A program made the translations under genes and the position numbers. From the NCBI RefSeq assembly GCF_000378985.1, contig NZ_KB905370.1, forward strand, positions 248,001 to 312,000: DNA of 64,000 nt, read 5' to 3'. Position 1 is the stretch's first letter. Each line of letters opens with the position of its first letter. The notes beneath the pieces are model-generated. The model was given only the letters and a program-made list of their open reading frames with translations, had not been told where the DNA came from and did not search any database. Of the stretch, positions 50,632 through 62,545 are shown piece by piece. This DNA is from Ensifer sp. BR816 (GTDB lineage Bacteria; Pseudomonadota; Alphaproteobacteria; Rhizobiales; Rhizobiaceae).

Positions 50632-52314
50632 TTGCCATTCACAGCCAAAAGCCTCAAGCGACGATACGCTCAGACGGGAACGGGCCTGACACATCGGCTG
50701 CTCGCAGGCTGGTCCGGCCTCGCCTCGGCAATCGTGCTGATGCCAATCGTCGCCATCGCATGGCTGGCGGTCAGCGGCGGCGACGCGGACTGGCCGCATC
50801 TCATCGAGAACGTCATCCCGCGCGCCACTTTGAGAACGCTGTTGCTCTTGGGGATGACGGGCGCCGCAACGACGATCGTCGGCATCGTGACGGCGTGGCT
50901 GGTGGCGACCTGCGACTTTCCGCTGCGCCGGTTACTCTCCGCCGCGCTCGTCCTGCCGCTTGCCATACCGGCCTATCTGGCGGCCTATGCCTTCGGCGAA
51001 CTGCTGACCTTCACCGGGCCGGTTCAGGGGCTGATCCGGGCACTCTTCGGTTTTCAGACGAGCCGGGATTACTGGTTTCCGGACGTGCGCTCGCTCGGCG
51101 GCGCGGTGCTGGTAATGAGCTCGGTCCTCTATCCCTATATCTACCTTGCCTGCCGCTCGATGTTTCTCATGCAGGGCCGGGCAGCCGCGGACGTGGCGCG
51201 CACGCTCGGCGCCGGGCCGGTCAAGGTCTTCCTGAAGATCCAGATCCCGATGGCGAGACCGGCCATCATGATCGGCCTGACGCTCGTCGCCATGGAGACG
51301 ATGAACGATATCGGCGCGGTCGAATTTCTCGGCGTCCAGACCCTGACCTTCTCCATCTTCGACACCTGGCTCAACCGCGGCAGCCTTGCCGGTGCGGCGC
51401 AGATCGCCTGCATCATGCTGGTCTTCATCATCGGCCTGATGATGGTCGAGCGCGCCGCGCGGCGCAGCCAGCGCTTCTCCAGCCAGAAGACGACGGCCGC
51501 CGTCCACGACGCGGTGCGCCTCGAGCTTTCCGGCTGGAAAAAGTGGACGGCAACGCTCGTCTGCCTGCTGCCAGTCCTCTCGGGCTTCGCCGTCCCCTTC
51601 CTGATCCTCGGCAATTATGCGCTGAAGCGGCTCGACCAGTTCCTGGCGGCGCGCCTGCTGGACGCATTGCTGCACAGCGTCCTGGTTTCCGGCCTGACGG
51701 CGCTTGCTACCGTGTTCCTGGGTTTTGTGCTGGCCTACGCCGCCCGCACCGGCCGCTCGCCGATCACGGAAGTCGCCGGACGGCTCGCCTCCTTCGGCTA
51801 CGGCGTGCCAGGCACGGTCCTGGCGATCGGGGTGCTTTTTCCGCTCGCCGCCCTCGACAATGCCCTGGATGCGCAGATGCGCGAGATTTTCGGCATTTCC
51901 ACGGGCCTCGTCCTGAGCGGCACCGGCTTTGCGATCGTCTATGCCTGCGCGGTGCGCTTCCTGACCATGGCCGAGGGAACGCTGGAAGCCGGCTTCCACA
52001 AGCTCTCGCCGCATCTCGACATGGCCGCCCGCGCCCTTGGCCGAACCAGCGCCCAGACCTTGCGCTCGGTGCTTCTGCCGATGATGCGCCCGGCGGTGCT
52101 GACGGCGGCGCTGCTCGTCTTCATCGAGACGATGAAGGAGCTCTCCGCAACCATCATGCTGCGCCCGTTCAATTTCAACACGCTCGCCACGCTCGTCTAT
52201 GAGGATGCGTCGCGCGCGAAGGTCGAGGATGCCTCGGTCGCCGCCATGATCATCGTCGTTGCCGGCATGATCCCGGTCATTCTAGTGTCGCGGTCGCTTG
52301 AAAGCCGCTCATAG
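50632..52314 (+). CDS. iron-type ABC transporter permease, two-domain (FbpB/AfuB-like)
   Basis: This product of 560 residues has about twelve transmembrane segments in two halves, each with an EAA loop (AADVARTLGAGPVKVFLKIQ, then DMAARALGRTSAQTLRSVLL), the plan of ferric-iron FbpB permeases. The C-terminal KELSATIMLRPFNFNTLATL and LVYEDASR are typical. The start is a TTG at 50632; no ATG fits before the first helix. No ATPase gene is near. It probably works with the binding protein at 39501, although the two are 10 kb apart. It ends just before a minus-strand terminator. Confidence 0.88.
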   Translation: MPFTAKSLKRRYAQTGTGLTHRLLAGWSGLASAIVLMPIVAIAWLAVSGGDADWPHLIENVIPRATLRTLLLLGMTGAATTIVGIVTAWLVATCDFPLRRLLSAALVLPLAIPAYLAAYAFGELLTFTGPVQGLIRALFGFQTSRDYWFPDVRSLGGAVLVMSSVLYPYIYLACRSMFLMQGRAAADVARTLGAGPVKVFLKIQIPMARPAIMIGLTLVAMETMNDIGAVEFLGVQTLTFSIFDTWLNRGSLAGAAQIACIMLVFIIGLMMVERAARRSQRFSSQKTTAAVHDAVRLELSGWKKWTATLVCLLPVLSGFAVPFLILGNYALKRLDQFLAARLLDALLHSVLVSGLTALATVFLGFVLAYAARTGRSPITEVAGRLASFGYGVPGTVLAIGVLFPLAALDNALDAQMREIFGISTGLVLSGTGFAIVYACAVRFLTMAEGTLEAGFHKLSPHLDMAARALGRTSAQTLRSVLLPMMRPAVLTAALLVFIETMKELSATIMLRPFNFNTLATLVYEDASRAKVEDASVAAMIIVVAGMIPVILVSRSLESRS

Positions 52315-52332
52315 GGCACGCCACATCGCGAC

Positions 52333-52361
52333 AAAAAAAGAGGCGGCTCCTAGGCCGCCTC
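52333..52361 (-). terminator. terminator on the minus strand, probably ending acsA2 transcript
   Basis: On the minus strand GAGGCGGC-CTAGGA-GCCGCCTC is followed by seven T. It is about 270 bases beyond the acsA2 stop and 20 bases beyond the end of the convergent permease gene. Nothing else is seen in 52362-52632. Confidence 0.7.
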
Positions 52362-52632
52362 TGAAGTCATGCTAACCAACAAATGCTCGAGAACTCGTGA
52401 CGTCATGTCTGTGACAGCATCGCTGCTGCGGCACCGGACCCCTGATGGATCGCGGCCTCCAGTTGGCTCGACCATGCCCCGCCAAACCTTAACAAGACCT
52501 TACCGCCGGACCCGACAATCTTAGGGAACGAGCCGCAAGAAGACTTGCTTGGTTAATTCGGCAGGCGCGAACAGGTTAACGCAGAACGATGGGTTCGATC
52601 CCGAACGACCGCTGCCGTCAACCTCAAGCACG

Positions 52633-54585
<1,953 letters not shown>

Positions 54586-54752
54586 GCGTTCCTCCACTCC
54601 TCTGGCCCTGATCTATACCATGCTGCAATGCAAAATAAACAGCGTGCAGGCCAGTCCGGCGCTCGCGAAGACGACATTTCCATGTCAGTTGCATTTGCCC
54701 TCTTCAGGGCCTATCCACACGGTTTCACCGAACGCGTGGCCGACCGACTGAA

Positions 54753-56573
54753 ATGACCAGACCTTTCCGGAAAATATCGCGCGTCTTGAGGCTGCGCCTG
54801 CGCCGCCGCCGTTTCGTCTGGTCCGCCGTGGTCGGGGTACTTCTCGCCGTCGGCTACAACGCCGCGCTGCCCCTGCTTGTTTCGACAACCGGCGTGCGCG
54901 CCACGATGGAGCGAACACTCGACAGTTGGTCGGGCGGCAAGAGCAGAATCAACGGTGAACCGGAGCTCCGATTCTGGCCGGAACCGCTGTTGACCTTGCC
55001 CTCTGCGACGATCGAAACGACCGGCCCCGAGCCCCGGCGCCTGGCCGAAATCGGCCGCATTACCGCATCGTTCAGCCCGCTTTCGGCCCTTCTCGGCGAA
55101 CCGACGCTTGAAGACATCAGCCTTGTCGCCCCCGTCGTCACCATCGAGCGCCGGGCCGACGGTACGATCAATTGGCAAAGGCCGCAGTGGCTTGCCCCGC
55201 CCGAGGCTGCCGCATCGACTGAGCAAAGCCCTTTCGGAGACATCGCTATCGTCAATGGCCGGCTGCGCGTCCTCGACCGGGCGGCCGGGGGCAACGACGT
55301 CGACATTCCCGGCATCTCCGGAACGGTCAAATGGCCTTCCTTTCAGGAGCGATTGAGCGCGCAATTGTCGGCGCGGTTGAGCGGCGAGGAGGTTGCCTGG
55401 GCGTTCGTCTGCGAGGATCCTCTCGTTCTCTTCGCGAGGCGCAACGCCTCGCTCAAGACATCGATTACATCGGCGCCGCTGACCTTTTCCTTCGAGGGCG
55501 TCGGCAATCTATCCTCCGTTCCCTTCGCGTCGGGTCATCTGCAGATGTCCGTGCCCTCCCTCGCAGCGCTCGTTCAGTGGTATCAGGGCACCTCGGCAGC
55601 AGCGCTCCCGCCCGGTGGGCTCACCATCGACACCAAGGTGGCAACCGGCGAGAAGGCGCTCAAGCTGGACGAACTGGCGTTCACGATGGGCGGCGCCAGC
55701 GCAACGGGTGTGCTGGATATCGCGCTGAAGGACAGCAAGGCACCCAGCATCGAGGGCACGCTCGCCTTCGATCGCATCGACCTCAACGGCGTTCCTGTCG
55801 CAGCGCTCACGCCGCTTGGCCGGGATGACCGCCTTTGGCGCCTGGTCGAAGCCTTCGTCAGCGCCTGGCACACGGACATTCGGCTTTCCTCTCAAGAGAT
55901 TTTGGCTGGTCCCTTGCACCTGACGGACGTCGCCGCTGGGGTGATGATCGACGGGAAGCGTGCGTCGATCGATATTGGCGACAGCAATTACGCCAATGGC
56001 AGTTTGAGCGGCCGCGTGGTTCTCTCTGAACAAGGGCTGGAGCATGGCGGCCGCCTACAGGCACGTCTCAAGGATGCCGATTTCGCCGCAGTGCTCGGCG
56101 GCTTCGGCCTCCACGGTCCAGTTCCGGACGGCAGAGGAATTCTCAGCATCGATATCGGAACCGACCGCGCCGTCTGGGCAACCGGCCTTGGCGACTTTTC
56201 AGGCAACCTCAACTTTTCGCTGGGGAACGGCAGCATCGCCGGCTTCGACGTACACGCCTTTGCCGATCTCGTCCGCAAGGGCGAATTCTTCTCGCTTTCA
56301 CAAGCGAGCGAGGCCAGCTTCGACTTCCAGGCTGCGAACATAAAGGCAAGCTTTGCCGACGGCACGGCACGGCTCGACTTGGCCGATTTCGTCGGAACGT
56401 CGGGCAACTTGTCGGTCGCCGGCGTGGTCCCCTATCGCAACGGCAGCCTGGCGCTTGCCGGGACGCTCGAAACCGGAACGCCCGGCAGCAATCAACCGGT
56501 TCGCTTCTTCGTCGGGGGCTCCTGGCCGAATGCGATTATTTCGCCGCTTTCCGTTCTCGTCGCTCCGAAATAG
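54753..56573 (+). CDS. AsmA-family envelope protein
   Basis: The 606-residue protein has a basic N-terminus, one membrane helix (FVWSAVVGVLLAVGYNAALP) and the AsmA pattern: ATMERTLDSWSGGKSRINGE, PELRFWPEPLLTLPSATIET, ISLVAPVVTIERRADGTINW and later GNLSVAGVVPYRNGSLALAG near the C-terminus. The beta-rich periplasmic part is thought to move or control lipids in outer-membrane assembly. It is divergent from acsA2, with 167 bases between them. Next to it the convergent pot operon ends 9 bases away. Confidence 0.85.
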   Translation: MTRPFRKISRVLRLRLRRRRFVWSAVVGVLLAVGYNAALPLLVSTTGVRATMERTLDSWSGGKSRINGEPELRFWPEPLLTLPSATIETTGPEPRRLAEIGRITASFSPLSALLGEPTLEDISLVAPVVTIERRADGTINWQRPQWLAPPEAAASTEQSPFGDIAIVNGRLRVLDRAAGGNDVDIPGISGTVKWPSFQERLSAQLSARLSGEEVAWAFVCEDPLVLFARRNASLKTSITSAPLTFSFEGVGNLSSVPFASGHLQMSVPSLAALVQWYQGTSAAALPPGGLTIDTKVATGEKALKLDELAFTMGGASATGVLDIALKDSKAPSIEGTLAFDRIDLNGVPVAALTPLGRDDRLWRLVEAFVSAWHTDIRLSSQEILAGPLHLTDVAAGVMIDGKRASIDIGDSNYANGSLSGRVVLSEQGLEHGGRLQARLKDADFAAVLGGFGLHGPVPDGRGILSIDIGTDRAVWATGLGDFSGNLNFSLGNGSIAGFDVHAFADLVRKGEFFSLSQASEASFDFQAANIKASFADGTARLDLADFVGTSGNLSVAGVVPYRNGSLALAGTLETGTPGSNQPVRFFVGGSWPNAIISPLSVLVAPK

Positions 56574-56582
56574 CCCGCATCG

Positions 56583-57404
56583 TCAGCCACTTGCCGCGAC
56601 GGCCGCGCGCTCATCCCTTTCGCGCTGGACCTCCCGCCGCTTGGTGACGATCGACGCGACGATCACGCCGAGCGCGACGATACCGATCAGGATCGTGCAG
56701 ATCGCATTGATCTCCGGCGTCACGCCGAGGCGTACCTGGCTGTAGATCTTCATCGGCAGCGTCGTCGCGCCCGGCCCGGTGGTGAAGCTCGATATGACGA
56801 GATCGTCGAGCGACAGGGTGAAGGCCAGGACCCAGCCCGAAAAGACGGCCGGCGCGATCACCGGCAGGGTGATCGCGAAGAAGGTCCTGACCGGGGTCGC
56901 GCCGAGGTCCAGCGCCGCCTCCTCGATAGACTGGTCGAAGCTCAACAGGCGCGACTGAACCACGACCGCAACGAAACACATGGTGAAAGTGATGTGGGCG
57001 AGCGTGATCGTCCAGAAACCGCGATCGAGGCCGATCGCCACGAAAAGCAGAAGCAGCGAGAGACCGGTGATCACTTCCGGCATCACCAGCGGCGCATAAA
57101 CCATGCCGGAAAAGAGCACACGTCCGCGGAAGCGCGAATAGCGCACCAGCGCGAGAGCGGCCAATGTGCCGAGGACGGTCGCGCAGGTTGCCGACAGCAG
57201 CCCGACGCGAATGGTCACCCAGGCGGCATCGAGGAGCCCCTGATTGTGCCAAAGCTGGGTGTACCACTTAGTCGAAAAACCGGCCCACACCGTCACCAGT
57301 TTCGACTCGTTGAACGAGAAGATCACCAGAAGCACGATCGGCAGGTAGAGAAAGCCGAAGCCGAGGACGACGGAGGCGATGTTGAAGCGGGACCACTTTT
57401 CCAT
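56583..57404 (-). CDS. potI: putrescine ABC transporter permease PotI
   Basis: The 273-residue permease has six helices and the EAA motif (EAALDLGATPVRTFFAITLP), starts MEKWSRFNIASVVLGFGFLY and ends in a basic tail (KRREVQRERDERAAVAAS). It lies 3 bases after potH. Together with PotH it forms the membrane channel of the PotFGHI putrescine importer. Confidence 0.92.
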   Translation of the reverse strand: MEKWSRFNIASVVLGFGFLYLPIVLLVIFSFNESKLVTVWAGFSTKWYTQLWHNQGLLDAAWVTIRVGLLSATCATVLGTLAALALVRYSRFRGRVLFSGMVYAPLVMPEVITGLSLLLLFVAIGLDRGFWTITLAHITFTMCFVAVVVQSRLLSFDQSIEEAALDLGATPVRTFFAITLPVIAPAVFSGWVLAFTLSLDDLVISSFTTGPGATTLPMKIYSQVRLGVTPEINAICTILIGIVALGVIVASIVTKRREVQRERDERAAVAASG

Positions 57405-57407
57405 CTG

Positions 57408-58319
57408 CTACTTCCCCTCGCCGTCGGCCTTGGCCTGGACATTCTGGAAATAGACGATCGGAATGACCAGGATCAACAGCAGCACCGTGGCCACCGCCGA
57501 CGATACCGGCCAGTCGCGGTTGGCATTGAATTCGTTCCAGAGCGTCTTGCCGATCATCAATGTCTCCGATCCCCCGAGGAGATCCGGAATGACGAACTCG
57601 CCGACGGCCGGGATGAAGACGAGCAGGCAGCCCGCGACGACGCCCGGCAGCGACAGCGGGAAGGTGACCCGCCAGAAGGCGCTGACCGGCGTGCAGCCGA
57701 GGTCCTGGGCCGCCTCGATCAGCGAATGATCCATCTTCTCGAGCGCCGAATAGATCGGCAGCACCATGAAGGGAAGATAGGAATAGACGATGCCGATATA
57801 GATCGCCGTATTGGTGTTGAGGATGATCAGCGGCTGGTCGATGACGCCGAAGGTGATCAGGAACTGGTTGAGCAGGCCCTCCGGCTTGAGGATGGCGATC
57901 CAGGCGTAGACCCTGATCAGGAAGCTCGTCCAAAAGGGCAGGATCACCAGCATCAGTAATGTCGGCCGGATCGAACGCGGTGCCTTGGCCATTCCATAGG
58001 CGATCGGAAAGCCGATGAGCAGCGTCAGGAACGTCGAGATGGCCGCGATGATGAGGCTCGACACATAGGCGTTGAAGTAGAGAACGTCCTCCGTCAGCCA
58101 GACGTAGTTGTCGGCCGAAAATTCGCGCATCTTCTCCAGGATGCCCGCGAGCCCACCCGCCAGATCGAAGACCGGCGTATAGGGAGGCATCGCAATTGCG
58201 GTCTCAGACAGCGAAATCCGGAACACGATGAAGAAGGGAATGAGGAAGAAGAACAGCAGCCACGCATAGGGCACGATGATCACCAGGCGGCCGACGAGGG
58301 CTGAGGCAAGTTTCGCCAT
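57408..58319 (-). CDS. potH: putrescine ABC transporter permease PotH
   Basis: This 303-residue permease has six helices and an EAA motif (LIEAAQDLGCTPVSAFWRVT). The first periplasmic loop is long (IAMPPYTPVFDLAGGLAGIL and beyond), as in PotH. It lies 4 bases after potG. Confidence 0.92.
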   Translation of the reverse strand: MAKLASALVGRLVIIVPYAWLLFFFLIPFFIVFRISLSETAIAMPPYTPVFDLAGGLAGILEKMREFSADNYVWLTEDVLYFNAYVSSLIIAAISTFLTLLIGFPIAYGMAKAPRSIRPTLLMLVILPFWTSFLIRVYAWIAILKPEGLLNQFLITFGVIDQPLIILNTNTAIYIGIVYSYLPFMVLPIYSALEKMDHSLIEAAQDLGCTPVSAFWRVTFPLSLPGVVAGCLLVFIPAVGEFVIPDLLGGSETLMIGKTLWNEFNANRDWPVSSAVATVLLLILVIPIVYFQNVQAKADGEGK

Positions 58320-58323
58320 GGCT

Positions 58324-59469
58324 TCAATCCTTCAAGACGACGCCGGCATCTTCGCCGAACGAGACCCACACCTGCTGGTCGTAACCGAGCGGATCCTCGA
58401 CGGCGCGCACGGCGTTGAGCGAAGACGCCTTGACGACCTTGCCGTCCTTCAGGCGGACGTGGAAGACGGTCATGTCGCCGAGATAGCCGATGTCCCAGAT
58501 CTCGCCTTCGGCCGCATTGACGGGCGCGTGGGCTGGTGGCTGACGACTGATCCTGATCTTCTCCGGGCGAATGGCGACGGCGGCCCTTGCACCGTCCGCC
58601 AATTTCTCCGGCGAGGCCATGCGGACCGGGATGCCGCCCGCCGTTTCGATCCGGACAGCGCCCCCTTCGGCCGCAGTCACCGTGCCGTCGAACAGGTTCA
58701 CGTCGCCGATGAAGTCGGCGACGAAGCGCGAATTCGGCGCCTCGTAGATCTCGGCCGGCGTCGCCACTTGGACGACCTTGCCGTGGCTCATGACGGCGAT
58801 CCGGCCGGCCATGGTCATCGCTTCTTCCTGGTCATGGGTGACGATGACAAAGGTCAGACCGAGTTCCTGCTGCAGATCCATCAGTTCGAACTGGGTTTCC
58901 TCGCGCAGCTTCTTGTCGAGCGCGCCGAGCGGTTCGTCGAGCAACAGCACCTTGGGCCGCTTGGCCAGCGAACGGGCAAGCGCCACGCGCTGCCGCTGTC
59001 CGCCGGACAGCTGATGCGGCTTGCGCTGGGCAAATTTCTCGAGCTTGACGAGCTTCAGCATCTGCCCCACCCGCTCGGCGATATCGGCCTTCGGCATACC
59101 GTCCTGCTTCAGGCCGAAGGCGATATTGCTCTCGACCGTCATATGCGGGAACAGCGCGTAGGACTGGAACATCATGTTGACGGGCCGCCGGTAGGGCGGG
59201 ATGCCGGCGAGGTTCTGGCCGTCGAGGATGATTTCCCCCGAGGTCGGCTGCTCGAAGCCGGCGAGCATGCGCAACAGGGTCGACTTGCCGCAACCGGACG
59301 CGCCGAGCAGCGCGAAGAATTCGCGTGTGTAGATGTCCAGCGAAAGATCGTCGACGGCGGTGAAGTCGCCGAACTTCTTCGTCACGTTCTTGACGGAAAT
59401 GAATGGTTTGGAGGCGGGGTCCGCCCAAGGTGCAAAGGAACGCCGGATACTACCGAGAGACTTCATCAT
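58324..59469 (-). CDS. potG: putrescine ABC transporter ATP-binding protein PotG
   Basis: The 381-residue ATPase has Walker A (GASGCGKSTL), signature LSGGQRQRVALARSLA, Walker B (LLLDEPLGALD), H-loop (IVTHDQEEAM) and a C-terminal TOBE domain. The family matches PotA/PotG. It is divergent from nothing and lies second in the operon, 151 bases after potF; the gap holds a hairpin. Confidence 0.93.
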   Translation of the reverse strand: MMKSLGSIRRSFAPWADPASKPFISVKNVTKKFGDFTAVDDLSLDIYTREFFALLGASGCGKSTLLRMLAGFEQPTSGEIILDGQNLAGIPPYRRPVNMMFQSYALFPHMTVESNIAFGLKQDGMPKADIAERVGQMLKLVKLEKFAQRKPHQLSGGQRQRVALARSLAKRPKVLLLDEPLGALDKKLREETQFELMDLQQELGLTFVIVTHDQEEAMTMAGRIAVMSHGKVVQVATPAEIYEAPNSRFVADFIGDVNLFDGTVTAAEGGAVRIETAGGIPVRMASPEKLADGARAAVAIRPEKIRISRQPPAHAPVNAAEGEIWDIGYLGDMTVFHVRLKDGKVVKASSLNAVRAVEDPLGYDQQVWVSFGEDAGVVLKD

Positions 59470-59579
59470 TCAACTCCGAATGCCACAGCCGGATGGGCGC
59501 GACGCCACGCTTGTCGAGGAACGGAGGGGTCCGCACGCTCCATGTGACGCCGCTCCCGTCTTTCCCAACCGCCCTAAGG

Positions 59580-59609
59580 AAATGCCCGGATTTTCAGGTC
59601 CGGGCATTT
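59580..59609. terminator. hairpin between potF and potG
   Basis: A perfect 11-bp stem (AAATGCCCGGA / TCCGGGCATTT) with an eight-base loop lies 12 bases after the potF stop. On the minus strand it is followed by CCTTAG, not by a T-run. It probably protects the potF mRNA end and lowers read-through to potGHI. Confidence 0.7.
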
Positions 59610-59620
59610 TTGTCTTCGCT

Positions 59621-60715
59621 CTATTGGCCGGTGACGATCTTGGTCCAGAGGCGGGTCAGCACCCGCTGCTCCTTCGGCTCGAACGGGGTGACCGTGAAGA
59701 GCTTCTGCATCACCGTGTCCGGCGGATAGATGGCCGTGTCCTCGAGCACTTCTTTGTCGAGGAATTGTTGTGAGGCCTTGTTGCCATTGGCGTAGAAGAC
59801 ATAGTTCGACGCCTTGGCGATGACCTCCGGCTTCATCATGTAGTTGATGAACTCGTGCGCCTCGGCCACATGCGGCGCATCGGCGGGAATCGCCAGCATG
59901 TCGAACCACATCTGCGCCCCTTGCGCGGGGATCGAATAGTCGACCGTCACGCCTGCCTTCGCCTCGGCCGCACGGTCGCGCGCCTGGAAGATATCGCCGG
60001 AGAAGCCGACCGCCAGGCAGATGTCACCATTTGCCAGTGCATTGATATATTCCGACGAGTGGAACTTGCGGATATAGGGCCGGACCTTCAGGAGCAGGTC
60101 GGCGGCCTTGTCGAGATCGGCCTGGTCGTGGCTGTCGGGATTGAGGCCGAGATAGGCAAGCGCCGAGGGTATGATATCGGTCGGCGAGTCGAGGAGATGA
60201 ATGCCGCAATCCTTGAACTTCGCCGCGATCTCCGGATTGAACACGACGTCCCAGTTCGGCTTCTCGTCCGTGCCGAGGACTTCCTTCATCTTGTCGACAT
60301 TGTAGCCGATGCCGGTCGTGCCCCACATGTAGTCGACCGCGAAGTCATTGCCCGGATCGTACTGGGCCGTACGCTCCATGATGACGTTCCACATGTTCGC
60401 GAGATTCGGCAGCTTCGACTTGTCCAGCTTCTGGAACACGCCCGCGGCAATCTGGCGCTGCAGGAAGTATGCAGTTGGAACCACGACATCATAGCCGGAC
60501 CCGCCGGCCAGCAGCTTGGTTTCCAGGATCTCGTTGGAGTCGAAAACGTCGTAGACGACCTTGATGCCGGTCTCCTTGGTGAACTCCTCAAGGATGCTGT
60601 CGTCGATATAATCCGACCAGTTATAGACGTTGACGACCCGCTCCTGGGCGGAAGCGAGCGTGGCGGCTCCCGCGAGCATTGCGGCCGCCAAGGTTGCGAC
60701 GATGAGTTTGGACAT
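59621..60715 (-). CDS. potF: putrescine-binding periplasmic protein PotF
   Basis: This 364-residue protein (ATG 60715 with GAGGGGAGT upstream) has a signal peptide (MSKLIVATLAAAMLAGAATL) and the PotF/PotD fold: VVNVYNWSDYIDDSILEEFT, VVYDVFDSNEILETKLLAGG, SGYDVVVPTAYFLQRQI and DYMWGTTGIGYNVDKM with aromatic and acidic residues that hold polyamines. It is the first gene of the operon. An upstream frame to 61006 is not homologous. Confidence 0.94.
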   Translation of the reverse strand: MSKLIVATLAAAMLAGAATLASAQERVVNVYNWSDYIDDSILEEFTKETGIKVVYDVFDSNEILETKLLAGGSGYDVVVPTAYFLQRQIAAGVFQKLDKSKLPNLANMWNVIMERTAQYDPGNDFAVDYMWGTTGIGYNVDKMKEVLGTDEKPNWDVVFNPEIAAKFKDCGIHLLDSPTDIIPSALAYLGLNPDSHDQADLDKAADLLLKVRPYIRKFHSSEYINALANGDICLAVGFSGDIFQARDRAAEAKAGVTVDYSIPAQGAQMWFDMLAIPADAPHVAEAHEFINYMMKPEVIAKASNYVFYANGNKASQQFLDKEVLEDTAIYPPDTVMQKLFTVTPFEPKEQRVLTRLWTKIVTGQ

Positions 60716-61021
60716 ACAACTCCCCTCATTTATCGGTTCGAGACAAGCGCCCATTCTTCGCGCGGTCGCGCCCTGTCTGTTGTTCGTTGCGATGCCGAAG
60801 TTAGGCATGTTTCTCAATAACCTCAAGCGCTTTCGCACCGGGCAAATCCGCCATTCCCCAGTCGTTTTCACATTCGCAAGGACAAGCAAAATCCGGGGCT
60901 TACGCGCCCGTCCGCACTTCACCGACGGCAGGCCACGCCAGCGCCGCCCACGTGCCGGCGCGAGCGGTCCGCGCGGAACCAAAAAGACCTGCTGTTGCAG
61001 GCGCAAGCAATCGCGGCACAG

Positions 61022-62431
61022 CTATTGAAAATCGAAAACACTCAAACCCGTCGCCATCTCGTCGAGACCGAGCGGTCGGGTGACCGGCGGCTCGGCGCGC
61101 GCCAGACAGCCCTGGCGCTCACAGAGGCGGCAGACCGGGCCGACGGCGATCGCCGGCAGGCGTGCTGCCCCGTAAACAGTCTCCTGCGCGAAGCCGGCGT
61201 CACAGCCGATCAGCAGCGCGGTGCGCCTGACCCGGTCCTGGAAACCAGCCTGCGGCCCTTCGACCGTGCGCGCGACCGTCAGGAATTCGCCGCCGTCCGG
61301 CATTTCGACGCGATCGACGAGGATCTGCCCCGGAACGGCGAAGGCCGCATGGATGTTGAGCTTTGGGCAGGCACCGCCGAAGCGGGCATGCGGAAAGCCC
61401 TGTGCGCCGGCGCGGCGCAGGCGATGGCCGGCATTGTCGATCTCCATCAGGAAGAACGGAATGCCGGCGGCGCCGGGCCGCTGCAACGATGTCAGGCGAT
61501 TGGCGGCCTGCTCGAACGACACCTGGAAGCGTGCCCTCAGAAGGTCGATATCGCACTTCGCCCGCTGGGCCGCGGCATGGAAGGCCGCGTAGGGCATCAT
61601 CAGCGCATGGGCGGCATAGCGCGCGAGTTCGAAGCGGCCGATGCGACGCGCCTCCGCGGTCGTAAAGTGGATCTGCTCGAGTTCTGCCACGATCGCCTCG
61701 TGACAGGCGATCGAAGCGACCTCCATGGCGATTTCGAGCGTCTGATCAAAGGGCGACAGCCGCTCGGAAATGAAGAGGCGCATCGAGTGTCGGTCGAAAC
61801 GGCGGCGAAGGTTCGGCATGACATGCACCGGCAGCGCCCGCACGGCGAGGCCGTGTTCCCTTTTCAGCCAGGCCTTCAGTGCACCTGCCAGGTCGTCGCC
61901 CGGCGACAGCGTCGTATGGAATGCCTCCATAACCTCTTCGATCCGGGGGAAATGGTTCGGCCGCCCCTCGAGGGTCTCGCGGACTTCGTCGAGCGGCAGC
62001 CGCGTGTCGGCAAGCGTCGCCATGTGCCCCTGCCCGGCAAGGAGTTCGGCCAGGTCCTTGAGGCGCGACGCCTGTTCCCGATAGGCACGATAGAGCTTGA
62101 CGACGCCGCCCGACACATTGGGCGCCGCTTCGGTGACCTCGATCAGTTCCTGATCTCCCGGCAGTTCGCCGGCGAGCAAAGGGTCGGCAAAGACCTCGCG
62201 CAACTCCGCGAGACTGCCGCCCGCCTCGCCCTGCAATTCGTCGAGATCGACCTTGTAGACCGATGCCAGCTTGAGAAGCAGTTGCACCGTCAACGGCCGC
62301 TGGTTGCGCTCGATCAGGTTCAGGTAGGAGGGCGAGATGCCAAGCGCCTCCGCCATCGCCGTCTGCGTCAGCTGAAGGCCGTTGCGGATTCGCCTGACAC
62401 GCGGCCCGGCGAAGATCTTGTTCTCGGCCAT
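61022..62431 (-). CDS. ScfR/RamB-type XRE regulator of short-chain fatty-acid metabolism
   Basis: This 469-residue protein has an N-terminal XRE helix-turn-helix (RRIRNGLQLTQTAMAEALGI, SPSYLNLIERNQRPLTVQLL), an IrrE/ImmA-like central domain and a Cys-containing C-terminal domain (with RLCERQGCLA). This is the arrangement of RamB/PrpC-type regulators that control acetate and glyoxylate-cycle genes. It is divergent from aceA, with 228 bases between the starts, so aceA is its likely target. Confidence 0.85.
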   Translation of the reverse strand: MAENKIFAGPRVRRIRNGLQLTQTAMAEALGISPSYLNLIERNQRPLTVQLLLKLASVYKVDLDELQGEAGGSLAELREVFADPLLAGELPGDQELIEVTEAAPNVSGGVVKLYRAYREQASRLKDLAELLAGQGHMATLADTRLPLDEVRETLEGRPNHFPRIEEVMEAFHTTLSPGDDLAGALKAWLKREHGLAVRALPVHVMPNLRRRFDRHSMRLFISERLSPFDQTLEIAMEVASIACHEAIVAELEQIHFTTAEARRIGRFELARYAAHALMMPYAAFHAAAQRAKCDIDLLRARFQVSFEQAANRLTSLQRPGAAGIPFFLMEIDNAGHRLRRAGAQGFPHARFGGACPKLNIHAAFAVPGQILVDRVEMPDGGEFLTVARTVEGPQAGFQDRVRRTALLIGCDAGFAQETVYGAARLPAIAVGPVCRLCERQGCLARAEPPVTRPLGLDEMATGLSVFDFQ

Positions 62432-62489
62432 TTGTCACTCCCTTTACAGAATCTTCACGAGGGCATCTTTGACAATCTTTACAGCTTTA

Positions 62490-62545
62490 CTGCTTCGCCT
62501 TGTCAAACGCAAGACAAGGTAACCCCTTTTGCGGTGGCGAAGCAG
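62490..62545. promoter_or_regulatory. nested inverted repeats between the ScfR/RamB-type gene and aceA
   Basis: CTGCTTCGCC (62490-62499) is matched by GGCGAAGCAG (62536-62545), a perfect 10-bp dyad. Within it CCTTGTC (62498-62504) is matched by GACAAGG (62513-62519). Two TTTACAG copies (62443, 62478) lie on the regulator side. The arrangement suggests operator sites of the XRE regulator. Confidence 0.5.

Noticed and set aside
48964..50799. 611-codon open frame opposite cbrA
   Set aside because: Antisense of the kinase core; no domain and unusual composition.
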